This document shows, piece after piece, positions 13,810 to 21,391 of a stretch of 22,152 bases of DNA. Source of the DNA: DASXBA01 sp036406475 (lineage in GTDB: Bacteria > Actinomycetota > Thermoleophilia > Solirubrobacterales > Thermoleophilaceae); assembly GCA_036406475.1 (NCBI GenBank), contig DASXBA010000014.1:1-22152 (forward strand), written 5' to 3'. Numbering within the stretch: position 1 is the first letter of the stretch; each line of letters opens with the position of its first letter. Below the pieces are notes generated by a model that ran no database searches, was not told the DNA's origin, and saw only the letters and a list, made by a program, of their open reading frames with translations. A program made the position numbers and the translations under genes.

Positions 13810-14381
13810 ACCCCTACTTTGTCACCGCTTCCTCCTTTGCACGCCACCCAAAGCCCCCGTCCTCGCTCCCGAGCGTCCCGGGCGAGGCGCGCGAACAGGT
13901 CGGCGTGGGCCACGTTCGGGGGAATCGTGAGCGTCCGCGCGTAGCCGCGCTCGACCAGCTCCGCGTTGACGAACAGCCCGTCCCGGTACACGTACGCGAG
14001 CAGCCGCCCGTAGCGGTCGCGCCGCTCCGCGTCGAAGCGCAGGGTCACCCGGCGACCGTCGAGCAGGCGCTCGGTTTCGGCCGAGGCCGCCTTGGCGTAG
14101 CACTGGACCGGTGTGCCCGGCTTGACGGATTCGGGCGTGTCGATCCCGATCAGCCGAACCTTCTCGAGCCGCTCGTCGAGCCGCACCTCGATCGTGTCGC
14201 CGTCCACCACGCGCGTGACCGGCGCCGACTCCGCGTCGCCCGAGCCACTCCGGCCACCCGCCACCAGGTAGGCCGCAACAGCAGCAAGCAGGACGATCCA
14301 GGGGACGAGTCGGCTGGCACGCACCGGGCGAGCGTAGGAGCGCCCGTCGATGTCGTGGGCGCGAAGTTGCGGAGAAATCAC
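13806..14381 (-). CDS. membrane-anchored thermonuclease-like protein (SNase fold)
   Basis: A 191-residue protein with one N-terminal hydrophobic segment (about 25-42, signal anchor or signal peptide) and a staphylococcal-nuclease-like OB-fold domain (about 54-182). The catalytic set is intact: VVDGDTIEV, Arg76 and Glu84 in VRLIGIDTPE, and Arg126 in DRYGRLLAYVY. It should cleave extracellular DNA or RNA with calcium. The start is GTG 14381; GTG 14324, just before the hydrophobic segment, is an alternative, and neither has a clear ribosome site. Its TGA overlaps the GTG of the ATP-grasp gene by 4 bases. It is the first gene of the operon that ends with the GH3 glycosidase. Confidence 0.9.
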   Translation of the reverse strand: MISPQLRAHDIDGRSYARPVRASRLVPWIVLLAAVAAYLVAGGRSGSGDAESAPVTRVVDGDTIEVRLDERLEKVRLIGIDTPESVKPGTPVQCYAKAASAETERLLDGRRVTLRFDAERRDRYGRLLAYVYRDGLFVNAELVERGYARTLTIPPNVAHADLFARLARDARERGRGLWVACKGGSGDKVGV

Positions 14382-14408
14382 GCGCGCGTTACGGGCCTGC
14401 GCGCCCCC

Positions 14409-14414
14409 TACCCT
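14409..14414 (+). promoter_or_regulatory. -10 element, possibly giving a leaderless message
   Basis: TACCCT lies 7 bases before the GTG start of the DUF3817-like gene, so transcription would begin at or next to the start codon. No Shine-Dalgarno sequence is visible in the 40-base gap to the divergent nuclease gene, and no clear -35 box is seen. Confidence 0.3.
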
Positions 14415-14421
14415 CAGGCGT

Positions 14422-14703
14422 GTGTCCTACTTCCAGGCCGTCCGGATCTACTCGGCCGCCGAGATGTGCATCCTCACCGCGCTCATCGCCGTCTGGCTGG
14501 CGGGCGCGAGCGACCAGGCGCAGCTCGTCCTCGGCTGGACGCACGGCTTCGGCTGGATCCTGCTCTGCGTGCTCGTCGCGCGCGGGTGCGCGCGCGGGAT
14601 CTTCCCCTGGCCGCTGCTGGCGGCCACGGTCTCGCCGCTGGGCCCGATAGGGAGCACCGCCGGCCTCGAGTACCTGAGCCGTCGCAGGCCCGCCGCCGGG
14701 TAG
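14422..14703 (+). CDS. DUF3817-like small membrane protein
   Basis: A 93-residue integral membrane protein with about three hydrophobic segments (11-28, 36-56, 60-82). The pattern of an N-terminal FRxxxxAEM-like helix, then WTHGFGWILL, then PWPLLAATVSPLGP fits the DUF3817 family of actinobacterial membrane proteins of unknown function. The start is GTG 14422 (SYFQAVRIYSAAEM). It lies 11 bases upstream of pgsA on the same strand and is likely co-transcribed, so a membrane or lipid-linked role is plausible but unproven. Confidence 0.75.
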   Translation: MSYFQAVRIYSAAEMCILTALIAVWLAGASDQAQLVLGWTHGFGWILLCVLVARGCARGIFPWPLLAATVSPLGPIGSTAGLEYLSRRRPAAG

Positions 14704-14714
14704 CCTGAGCGGCC

Positions 14715-15284
14715 TTGTTCCCGCTCAACCTCCCCAACACGCTCACGCTCGCGCGGATCCTGCTGGTGCCCGTACTCGTGGTGGCGCTCACGGTCGAGAC
14801 CCCGGGCGGATCGACGATCGCGGCCATCGTCTTCGCCGTCGCCGCGCTGACGGACGGCCTCGACGGCTACATGGCGCGCTCGCGGCAGGCGGTCACGACC
14901 TTCGGCAAGGTCATGGACCCGGTGGCGGACAAGCTGATGATCGCGGCCGCGCTGATCTCGCTCGTGAGCCTCGACCGGCTCCAGCCGTGGGTCGCTATGG
15001 TGATCATCGCGCGCGAATTCGCCGTGAGCGGCCTGCGGATCGCCGCCGGCCAGCAGGGTGTCGTGATCCCGGCGAGCAAGCTCGGCAAGGCGAAGACGAT
15101 CGTGCAGGTCGTGGCCGTCCTCGCCCTGATCGCCGCCTCCGACGCCGACGCGGCGTGGGTCCAGTTCCTCGTCTACTCGATGGTCGCGATCACCGTCGTG
15201 TCCGGCGCCGACTACTTCCTCAACTTCCGGCGCAGGCTCGAGGAGGTCACGCGAGGGCGCGGCTCGCGGGCCGAGCCGTCCTGA
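14715..15284 (+). CDS. pgsA: CDP-diacylglycerol--glycerol-3-phosphate 3-phosphatidyltransferase
   Basis: A 189-residue integral membrane enzyme of the CDP-alcohol phosphatidyltransferase family. It carries the full signature with Asp47, Gly48, Asp50, Gly51, Ala54, Arg55, Gly64, Asp68 and Asp72 (TDGLDGYMAR, then GKVMDPVADK). It makes phosphatidylglycerol phosphate from CDP-diacylglycerol and glycerol 3-phosphate, the committed step to phosphatidylglycerol and cardiolipin. There are about five to six membrane segments. The start is TTG at 14715 (FPLNLPNTLTLARI, the normal family start). It follows the DUF3817-like gene closely. The phosphatidylinositol or archaetidyl relatives are the main alternative, but length and N-terminus favour PgsA. 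Confidence 0.92.
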   Translation: MFPLNLPNTLTLARILLVPVLVVALTVETPGGSTIAAIVFAVAALTDGLDGYMARSRQAVTTFGKVMDPVADKLMIAAALISLVSLDRLQPWVAMVIIAREFAVSGLRIAAGQQGVVIPASKLGKAKTIVQVVAVLALIAASDADAAWVQFLVYSMVAITVVSGADYFLNFRRRLEEVTRGRGSRAEPS

Positions 15285-15288
15285 CGCG

Positions 15289-15735
15289 CTAGGCGGCCGG
15301 GTTGTGGACGGTCTCCGACAGCCGCTCCAGTAGCTCCTCGCGCGAGGTGCCGCGGAGGTAGAGCGCGCGGTCGAACAGCCGCCCGTAGATGTCGAGCACC
15401 GCGAACAGCACGTCAGCGGTGCCGACCGTCTCGGCCTCCCGTGAGGCCGCCATCGCGGTAGCCCGCGCGGTCACCTCTTCGACGGCATCGCCACCGAGCG
15501 GCAGGTTGCCCGGCTCCTGGACGTGGCCGTTGGGCTCCGATCCGGTCATCAGCGGCGCCTCGCCGACGCCGAGGCTCTGAAGGGTGTTGCCGACCTGGCC
15601 GTGGAGCCTGAGCGTGCGGAGCCAGCGCTCCGCCTGGTCCTCGGCCGAGTGGGAGAAGGCCATGGCGGTGCCCGCCAGGGTCACGACGAGCGCTGCATCC
15701 TGAGACAGGGGGATATGGGGAGAGTCCTGCGTCAC
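15289..15735 (-). CDS. Clp N-terminal-domain-like protein
   Basis: A 148-residue soluble helical protein. The C-terminal half (about 78-145; ATAMAASREAETVGTADVLF, then VLDIYGRLFDRALYLRG and SREELLERL) resembles one Clp_N repeat, the adaptor and substrate-binding domain of ClpA/ClpC ATPases. The N-terminal part (EDQAERWLRTLRLHGQVGNT, QSLGVG) may be a diverged second repeat. No ATPase domain follows, so it would be a free-standing adaptor-like protein. GTG 15735 is preferred because GGAGG is five bases upstream; ATG 15747 adds four residues. It is convergent with pgsA, 4 bases apart, and downstream of folE2 on the same strand after about 117 bases. Confidence 0.62.
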   Translation of the reverse strand: MTQDSPHIPLSQDAALVVTLAGTAMAFSHSAEDQAERWLRTLRLHGQVGNTLQSLGVGEAPLMTGSEPNGHVQEPGNLPLGGDAVEEVTARATAMAASREAETVGTADVLFAVLDIYGRLFDRALYLRGTSREELLERLSETVHNPAA

Positions 15736-15852
15736 GTACGCCTCCATGCGTCTGTGCGGCGTCCGCCTCGTGCGTGCACCGCGTGTGGGTCCTATCGACG
15801 GTTGTCCCCGCTGCCTGCAACGGGGTAACTCAGCCTGGCCGAATGGACGTCT

Positions 15853-16851
15853 CTACGAGGCCGGCTCGGCCTCGAGCCACTCGCGCATCGTCACGTGCCG
15901 GGTCATGTGCTCGTCGCTCTCGATCTCCTCGACGAGCCGGCCGAGCAGCCCGTAGCGCTCCGCGACGACGTTGTGTTTGTGGATCGTCTCCAGATTCTCC
16001 TGACGCGCGTGTATGAACGCGTCGGCGCCGAGATCGCGGAACCGCCCCACCGCCATCCGGATCATCTCCCGGACGCAGTCCTCGACGAAGCGCGGGCGAC
16101 GATGCGCCTTCTCGACCACCTCGACCTCGTCGGGCCGCTTCATCAGCTCGTAGATCTCCGAGCTCATCGAGTTCTCGACGATCTCGAGCAGGGCGCTCGC
16201 CTCGATGCCCTCCTCGCAGGTCTCCGAGCAGCCCACGTAGAGCGTCCCGATGCCTCGCTGATTGTGCGTCGCCACGGGCACGTGCTCGAACACGCGCGCG
16301 ATCTCGTCCTCGGTGAAGCCGTCGGCGGCGAGCCGCTCCTCCGCCCTGTCCATGACCATCTCCTGCGCGCAGGGGCAGGCGGTCATGCCCTGGGCCTGCA
16401 CGCCCACGAGCCGGCGCGTCCCGCGGTCGGAGGCGACGGCCGAGCCGAACAGCGTGTAGATCTCCTGCGTCGGCGTGCCGGACACCGGCGCCGGCTTGTG
16501 CTCCGGATAGCGCGCAGCGATCTTCACCTCGGCGCGCAGGCCGCCCTGGCGGTCGCGCACGCGCTCCGCGATGTGGGCCGCCAGTGTCTCCGCCTTGAAC
16601 GCCTCTCTCAGCACCACCGAGTCGATGGCCTCGTTGACGACCTCCTCGAAGCGCGACATGTGTGCGCCCTTCTGGTCCGGCGGGAGGTCGACGAAGCACT
16701 CGAGCTCCGCGTAGAAGAGCTGCTCGGACCCGTTCGAGCGGATGCGGAGGACCTTCTCCACACCCGTCACGCCGACGCGCGAAAGGCTCACGCGGGTGAC
16801 CGGGGAGCGGGCCTGGACGTCGTCTCCGAGAACGGCGGCGGGGTCGGTCAT
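15853..16851 (-). CDS. folE2: GTP cyclohydrolase I type 2 (FolE2/MptA family)
   Basis: A 332-residue cytosolic enzyme of the type IB GTP cyclohydrolase family, which opens GTP to 7,8-dihydroneopterin triphosphate, the first step of folate and pterin synthesis. The signature TACPCAQEMV (157-166) carries the conserved cysteines, followed by THNQRG with the conserved His, and SETCEEGIEAS. The length is family-typical. ATG 16851 has AGGGG 5-6 bases upstream; the longer open frame upstream is not family sequence. Type IB enzymes use several metals besides zinc and often stand in for zinc-dependent FolE. It is divergent from rpoD across 197 bases. Confidence 0.94.
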   Translation of the reverse strand: MTDPAAVLGDDVQARSPVTRVSLSRVGVTGVEKVLRIRSNGSEQLFYAELECFVDLPPDQKGAHMSRFEEVVNEAIDSVVLREAFKAETLAAHIAERVRDRQGGLRAEVKIAARYPEHKPAPVSGTPTQEIYTLFGSAVASDRGTRRLVGVQAQGMTACPCAQEMVMDRAEERLAADGFTEDEIARVFEHVPVATHNQRGIGTLYVGCSETCEEGIEASALLEIVENSMSSEIYELMKRPDEVEVVEKAHRRPRFVEDCVREMIRMAVGRFRDLGADAFIHARQENLETIHKHNVVAERYGLLGRLVEEIESDEHMTRHVTMREWLEAEPAS

Positions 16852-17003
16852 GACGGCCCCTGACGATACCGACGCATCGGAGCGGGCAATCCGCCAGATC
16901 CGTTGTACACTCGCCTTGGCTTCGACGCCGGGGACTTTGTGGGCCCCTCTACGCGCAGCCCCTCGCGGCACCTGCCGCGGCAAAAACCTGACATAGACGA
17001 GAC

Positions 17004-17024
17004 AGGGGGACCGCTGGTCCCCTG
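17004..17024 (+). promoter_or_regulatory. leader hairpin upstream of rpoD
   Basis: GGGGACC-GCT-GGTCCCC forms a 7-bp perfect stem with a 3-base loop, extendable by CA/TG around one bulged G. It is followed within a few bases by GTTTTC and then by the ribosome site GGAGGA (17035-17040). It could be an attenuator or a structure that controls access to the ribosome site. A TACACT at 16906-16911 is a possible -10, which would give a leader of about 130 bases. Confidence 0.4.
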
Positions 17025-17048
17025 AACGTTTTCTGGAGGAGCGAGGGG

Positions 17049-18184
<1,136 letters not shown>

Positions 18185-18188
<4 letters not shown>

Positions 18189-18616
18189 CGGTGCGCTTCA
18201 AGCCAGTCGTGCTGCACGCCGCGGCGTGACGCGCCGGCTGCCGCCTTCCTGACCTTCAGCCCCTTGCCGCCCTTCTCGCAGCGGACGTTGCCGGACGCGG
18301 TGAACGAGTTGGTCGTGTCCGGGTTGCCGAACAGGAACTCGTAGCCGCGGCCGTCGCTCGTCGGGTCGGCGTAGACGATGTCGTTCGCGCCGTTCAGAAC
18401 GCCGAAGCCGGTTGTCTGCCACCCGCGCGGGCAGCGCACGATGTAGGAGCCGACGTTGTTGGTGCTGAGCGGCGGGATGAGGATGTCGGGCCCGTCGTAG
18501 GTCGCGACCGCCAGCCGAGGGCTGGCCTTCTTCTTCCTCTTGGCGTCGCTCGTGAGCGGCGAGACAACCAGGGCAAGCAGCGCGAGACAAGCGGCGCCAG
18601 CGACGATGCGTCTCAT
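18185..18616 (-). CDS. small secreted protein, unknown function
   Basis: A 143-residue protein with a signal peptide (about 1-25: MRRIVAGAACLALLALVVSP, cleavage near SDA), then a Lys-rich stretch (KRKKK) and a domain with two cysteines (VRCPRGW and VRCEKGG) that may form one disulfide. The core reads VGSYIVRCPRGWQTTGFG, as in cell-surface proteins of unknown role that I associate with Thermoleophilia. ATG 18616 has an excellent AGGAGG five bases upstream. It stands alone, convergent with rpoD; its TAG shares CTAG with the rpoD stop. Confidence 0.8.
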
Positions 18617-18658
18617 GGGATCCTCCTGAGGGCGGGGTGCCGCATGACGGTACAGCGG

Positions 18659-18674
18659 GTGCCCTTTTGGGCAC
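18659..18674. repeat. short perfect hairpin with TTTT/AAAA loop
   Basis: GTGCCC-TTTT-GGGCAC, a 6-bp perfect stem. It lies between the start of the small secreted gene and tRNA-Tyr, and would be in the leader of the secreted gene if its promoter is further upstream. Function unknown. Confidence 0.4.
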
Positions 18675-18710
18675 AAGGGTCCGCCCACTCCCGACCCCAG
18701 ACACCGCCTC

Positions 18711-18716
18711 TAGAAT
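18711..18716 (+). promoter_or_regulatory. -10 element of tRNA-Tyr
   Basis: TAGAAT ends 16 bases before the first base of the tRNA, so transcription would start about 9 bases before it. The same hexamer serves tRNA-Thr(GGT). No clear -35 box is seen. Confidence 0.4.
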
Positions 18717-18732
18717 CGAGCAGCCGTACCCC

Positions 18733-18815
18733 GGGGGGATGCCCGAGCGGCCAAAGGGACCAGGCTGTAAACCTGGCGGCGTATGCCTACGCAGGTTCGA
18801 ATCCTGCTCCCCCCA
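18733..18815 (+). tRNA. tRNA-Tyr(GTA)
   Basis: An 83-base class II tRNA. The acceptor stem GGGGGGA pairs with TCCCCCC, and the anticodon stem CCAGG/CCTGG holds the loop CTGTAAA, giving anticodon GTA for tyrosine. There is a long variable arm (about CGGCGTATGCCTACG) and a T arm GCAGG-TTCGAAT-CCTGC. The discriminator is A, as tyrosine tRNAs require; CCA is not encoded. Confidence 0.95.
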
Positions 18816-18866
18816 TCGAACGTCCCGGAATACCGCCCATGGCGCGTACTGCGGGACGTTCGATGG
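18813..18866. repeat. 15-bp perfect inverted repeat at the tRNA-Tyr 3' end
   Basis: CCATCGAACGTCCCG (18813-18827) and its exact complement (18852-18866) flank a 24-base loop. The left arm begins inside the tRNA (last two acceptor bases and the discriminator). It could be a transcription end structure or a 3'-trailer hairpin that affects processing. No T-run follows and no integrase is nearby. Confidence 0.6.
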
Positions 18867-18894
18867 CCATACCTCGCTCGGGCACCATTGGTCC

Positions 18895-19761
18895 ATGCGC
18901 ACCGTCGATCCACCAGCATCAGGCGGCCAACTCCAGCGTTCTGTCGCCGCATGCCTGGCCGCCGTCCTCGAGCTGGACATCGGCGACGTCCCGCTGCCCG
19001 ACGAGCAACATCCGGAGCCGTGGACGGTCTGGCGCAACTGGCTCAGCCAGCGAGCGCTCGGCCTCGTGCCCATCGACGAGCCGGCCGGGTTCAACTGGCC
19101 CGGACCGTGGCTGGCGCTGCTGCGCGCCGCCGGCGGAGGGCAGGTGGCCGCTGTGGCATTCGGCGCGCCTCCGGGCATCGCGTGGCACCCGTTCGGAGGG
19201 CCTGAGACGTTCGACGCGGTCGAGGCCGGATACCTGGTCGCTCCCGCCGACGTCGCGCTTTGGTCACACGACCGGAAGACGACGAGCCGCGGCTACGGCA
19301 CGGTCGAAGCGATCGTCGTCGGTCCCGAGGCCGAGGCTGCCCTGCGATCGGTCCAGACCGCACGTGCCCACGCCGGACGCGGCTTGGAAGGCGATCGCTA
19401 CTTCGAAGCTCGCGGCACTTTCTCGAACACCCACAGTCGCGGGCACGACCTGACGCTCATCGAGGCCGAGGTCATCGACGAACTGAGCTTCCCCGGCGGA
19501 CGGCTCGCACCAGAGGAAGCCCGCCGCAACCTCATCACCCGCGGCATCGACCTCAACGCCCTGGTTGGCAGGCGTTTCCGGGTCGGCGACGTCGAATGTC
19601 TTGGGCAGCGGCTATGCGAGCCATGCGCACACCTGGAGCGATTGACGGCACGCGCGGGTAGGCCCGGCAGCCTGCGCGCGCTCATTCACAAAGGCGGCCT
19701 GCGCGCCGACGTGCTCTCCGACGGAGCGATCAGCGTGGGCGACCCGGTCAGCGCCGACTGA
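18895..19761 (+). CDS. MOSC domain protein with an extra N-terminal domain
   Basis: A 288-residue two-part protein. The C-terminal part (about 138-288) is a MOSC domain, the sulfur-carrier fold of molybdenum cofactor sulfurases and YiiM-like proteins: GRGLEGDRYF, HDLTLIEAEVIDEL, EARRNLITRGIDLNALVG and RVGDVECLGQRLCEPC, with Cys241 and Cys244 near the conserved Cys position. The N-terminal part (about 12-120; SVAACLAAVLELDIGDVP, WRNWLSQRALGLV, GIAWHPFGG, GYLVAP) recalls a small papain-like domain with a Cys near its start (Cys20), but the expected His-Ala-Val-Val strand here reads VAAVAF, so a protease role is doubtful. The start is ATG 18895 without a clear ribosome site. It lies 79 bases after tRNA-Tyr and 46 bases before the methyltransferase gene. 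Confidence 0.82.
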   Translation: MRTVDPPASGGQLQRSVAACLAAVLELDIGDVPLPDEQHPEPWTVWRNWLSQRALGLVPIDEPAGFNWPGPWLALLRAAGGGQVAAVAFGAPPGIAWHPFGGPETFDAVEAGYLVAPADVALWSHDRKTTSRGYGTVEAIVVGPEAEAALRSVQTARAHAGRGLEGDRYFEARGTFSNTHSRGHDLTLIEAEVIDELSFPGGRLAPEEARRNLITRGIDLNALVGRRFRVGDVECLGQRLCEPCAHLERLTARAGRPGSLRALIHKGGLRADVLSDGAISVGDPVSAD

Positions 19762-19807
19762 TTCCCGTAGGTTGGGCGCCCACCCGATCTCGAAAACAGG
19801 AGCATCC

Positions 19808-20851
19808 ATGAGCAACCCGCAGACCCCCGCCGTCGAGGACGCCGCCCAGGTGACGCCCGACGCGATCATGCAGCTCGGGCTCGGATTCTGGGGCTCGAAG
19901 ACGCTGCTGAGCGCGCTCGAGCTCGGGGTCTTCTCGCAGCTGGCGGAGGCGGGCCCGATGGATGCCGACGCGCTGCGTGAGCGGTTGGGCCTACACCCGC
20001 GGAGCGCGAGGGACTTCTTCGACGCGCTCGTCGCGCTTGGGATGCTCGAGCGGGCGAACGGGCAGTACGCCAACACACCGGAGACCGAGCTTTTCCTCGA
20101 CCGGGCCAAGCCCTCCTACGTCGGCGGCCTCCTCGAGATGGCCAACGACCGTCTCTACGGGTTCTGGGGGTCGCTGACCGAGGGGCTGCAGACGGGTATC
20201 CCGCAAAACGAGGGCAAGGTAGGCGGGGACTTCTTCGCGGCGCTCTACTCCGACGAGGCACGGCTCGCCCAGTTCTCACGCGCGATGAGCGCCATCAGCA
20301 TCGGGGCAGCCCAGGCAATGGCAGCCAAGTTTCCCTGGCGGGATCACAACACGGTGATCGACGTCGGCTGCGCAGAGGGCGCCGTGCCGGTTCAGATCGC
20401 CCTTGCCCACGAGCACATCAGCGGCGGCGGCTTCGACCTGCCACCGCTCGCGCCGATCTTCGACGCGTATGTCACCGGCTTCGGGCTCGGCGAGCGCCTG
20501 CACTTCACGAGCGGCGACTTCTTCGCCGAACCACTGCCCACTGCGGACGTGCTCGTGATGGGGCACATCCTGCACGACTGGGAGCTCGACAAGAAGCGGG
20601 TGTTGCTGCAAAAGGCGTACGAGGCGCTGCCCGACGGCGGTGCTCTGATCGTCTACGACGCGGTCATCGACGACGACCGCCGCAGCAATGCGTTCGGGCT
20701 GCTGATGAGCCTCAACATGCTCATCGAGACCCCGGGGGGCTTCGACTACACGGGCGCCGACTGCCGCGCCTGGATGGAAGAGGCCGGTTTCAGCGAGAGC
20801 TACGTCGAGCACCTGGCCGGGCCGGACTCGATGGTCGTCGGGATCAAGTAG
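19808..20851 (+). CDS. SAM-dependent O-methyltransferase (Methyltransf_2/CrtF-like)
   Basis: A 347-residue small-molecule methyltransferase. Residues about 15-100 form the winged-helix dimerisation domain (GSKTLLSALELGVFSQLAEA, then HPRSARDFFDALVALGML). The catalytic Rossmann domain shows SAM motif I VIDVGCAEG (183-191), acidic Asp210 for the ribose, GDFF (237-240) and the His256 region HILHDWELDKK, where the family has its general base. It should methylate a hydroxyl on an aromatic or polyketide-like compound; the acceptor is unknown. ATG 19808 has AGGAG five bases upstream. It may be co-transcribed with the MOSC gene, but no pathway partners are nearby. Confidence 0.92.
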   Translation: MSNPQTPAVEDAAQVTPDAIMQLGLGFWGSKTLLSALELGVFSQLAEAGPMDADALRERLGLHPRSARDFFDALVALGMLERANGQYANTPETELFLDRAKPSYVGGLLEMANDRLYGFWGSLTEGLQTGIPQNEGKVGGDFFAALYSDEARLAQFSRAMSAISIGAAQAMAAKFPWRDHNTVIDVGCAEGAVPVQIALAHEHISGGGFDLPPLAPIFDAYVTGFGLGERLHFTSGDFFAEPLPTADVLVMGHILHDWELDKKRVLLQKAYEALPDGGALIVYDAVIDDDRRSNAFGLLMSLNMLIETPGGFDYTGADCRAWMEEAGFSESYVEHLAGPDSMVVGIK

Positions 20852-20869
20852 GCCGCGACCGCGAAGGCA

Positions 20870-21268
20870 TCAGCCGGCCGTCAGGCGAAACTCCTCGCTG
20901 AACTCCTCCAGGAAGTTGGGACCCGCGTCGCCGCCGTAGAGCGTCTCGAAGAACTCCGCGGTGCGCAGGGCGGGCCTGACCTCCCAGCGAAAGCGCGCGG
21001 GCGACTCCGCTGCCATCTGGTGGGGCGTGCCGGCCGGCACGTCGAACGCCTCGCCGGCCTCGTAGATCCGCTCCTCGCCGTCGACGACCGCCCGCACGTT
21101 GCCCTCGAGCACCTCGAAGTGCTCGTCCTGCCGCGGGTGGAGGTGCTCGGGCGGGAGCTGGCCGTCGCCCGGATACCGAGCCTCCATCTCGAGCAGCTCG
21201 TCCTCGATCGAGACCAGCCGCAGCCGCACGCCGTTCGCCGCCTCGAGCTCTTGGCCTGAATGTGCCAT
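20870..21268 (-). CDS. cupin domain protein
   Basis: A 132-residue single-domain cupin (small beta barrel). Metal-ligand motif 1 is PPEHLHPRQDEHFEVLEG with His42, His44 and an acidic residue at 49 or 52. Motif 2 is VPAGTPHQM with His83. Single cupins include dioxygenases, isomerases and ligand-binding proteins; the substrate is unknown. The start is ATG 21268, only 8 bases past the 3' end of tRNA-Thr(GGT) on the same strand, with no separate promoter or good ribosome site, so it may be read from the tRNA promoter. GTG 21229 is a possible shorter start. It is convergent with the methyltransferase gene, 18 bases apart. Confidence 0.85.
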   Translation of the reverse strand: MAHSGQELEAANGVRLRLVSIEDELLEMEARYPGDGQLPPEHLHPRQDEHFEVLEGNVRAVVDGEERIYEAGEAFDVPAGTPHQMAAESPARFRWEVRPALRTAEFFETLYGGDAGPNFLEEFSEEFRLTAG

Positions 21269-21276
21269 TCGCGAAG

Positions 21277-21349
21277 AGCCGCCGATCGGACTCGAACCGA
21301 TGACCCCCTCCTTACCATGGAGGTGCTCTACCAACTGAGCTACGGCGGC
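21277..21349 (-). tRNA. tRNA-Thr(GGT)
   Basis: A complete 73-base cloverleaf on the minus strand. The acceptor stem GCCGCCG pairs with CGGCGGC, the D arm is GCTC/GAGC, and the anticodon stem CCTCC/GGAGG holds the loop ATGGTAA, giving anticodon GGT for ACC/ACT threonine codons. The T arm is ATCGG-TTCGAGT-CCGAT. The discriminator is T and CCA is not encoded. Confidence 0.96.
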
Positions 21350-21362
21350 CTGGGGTCAGGCC

Positions 21363-21391
21363 ATTCTAGGCGCGGCTCGGAGGTGCGTCAG
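21363..21391 (-). promoter_or_regulatory. promoter of tRNA-Thr(GGT)
   Basis: On the minus strand CTGACG (21391-21386), a 17-base spacer and TAGAAT (21368-21363), with a start point about 7 bases before the tRNA. The -35 box contains the TGA stop codon (21390-21388) of the upstream NTF2-like gene. Confidence 0.55.

Noticed and set aside
15748..15852. A further tRNA or small RNA between folE2 and the Clp-like gene
   Set aside because: The GTAACTCAGCCTGG stretch looks tRNA-like at first sight, but no acceptor, anticodon or T arm can be folded.
16906..16911. Firm promoter call for rpoD at TACACT
   Set aside because: No acceptable -35 box at 16-18 bases, so it is only mentioned with the leader hairpin.
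18733..18866. Integrated element using tRNA-Tyr as attachment site
   Set aside because: No integrase, no direct repeat of the tRNA 3' end and no change of composition; the repeat present is inverted.
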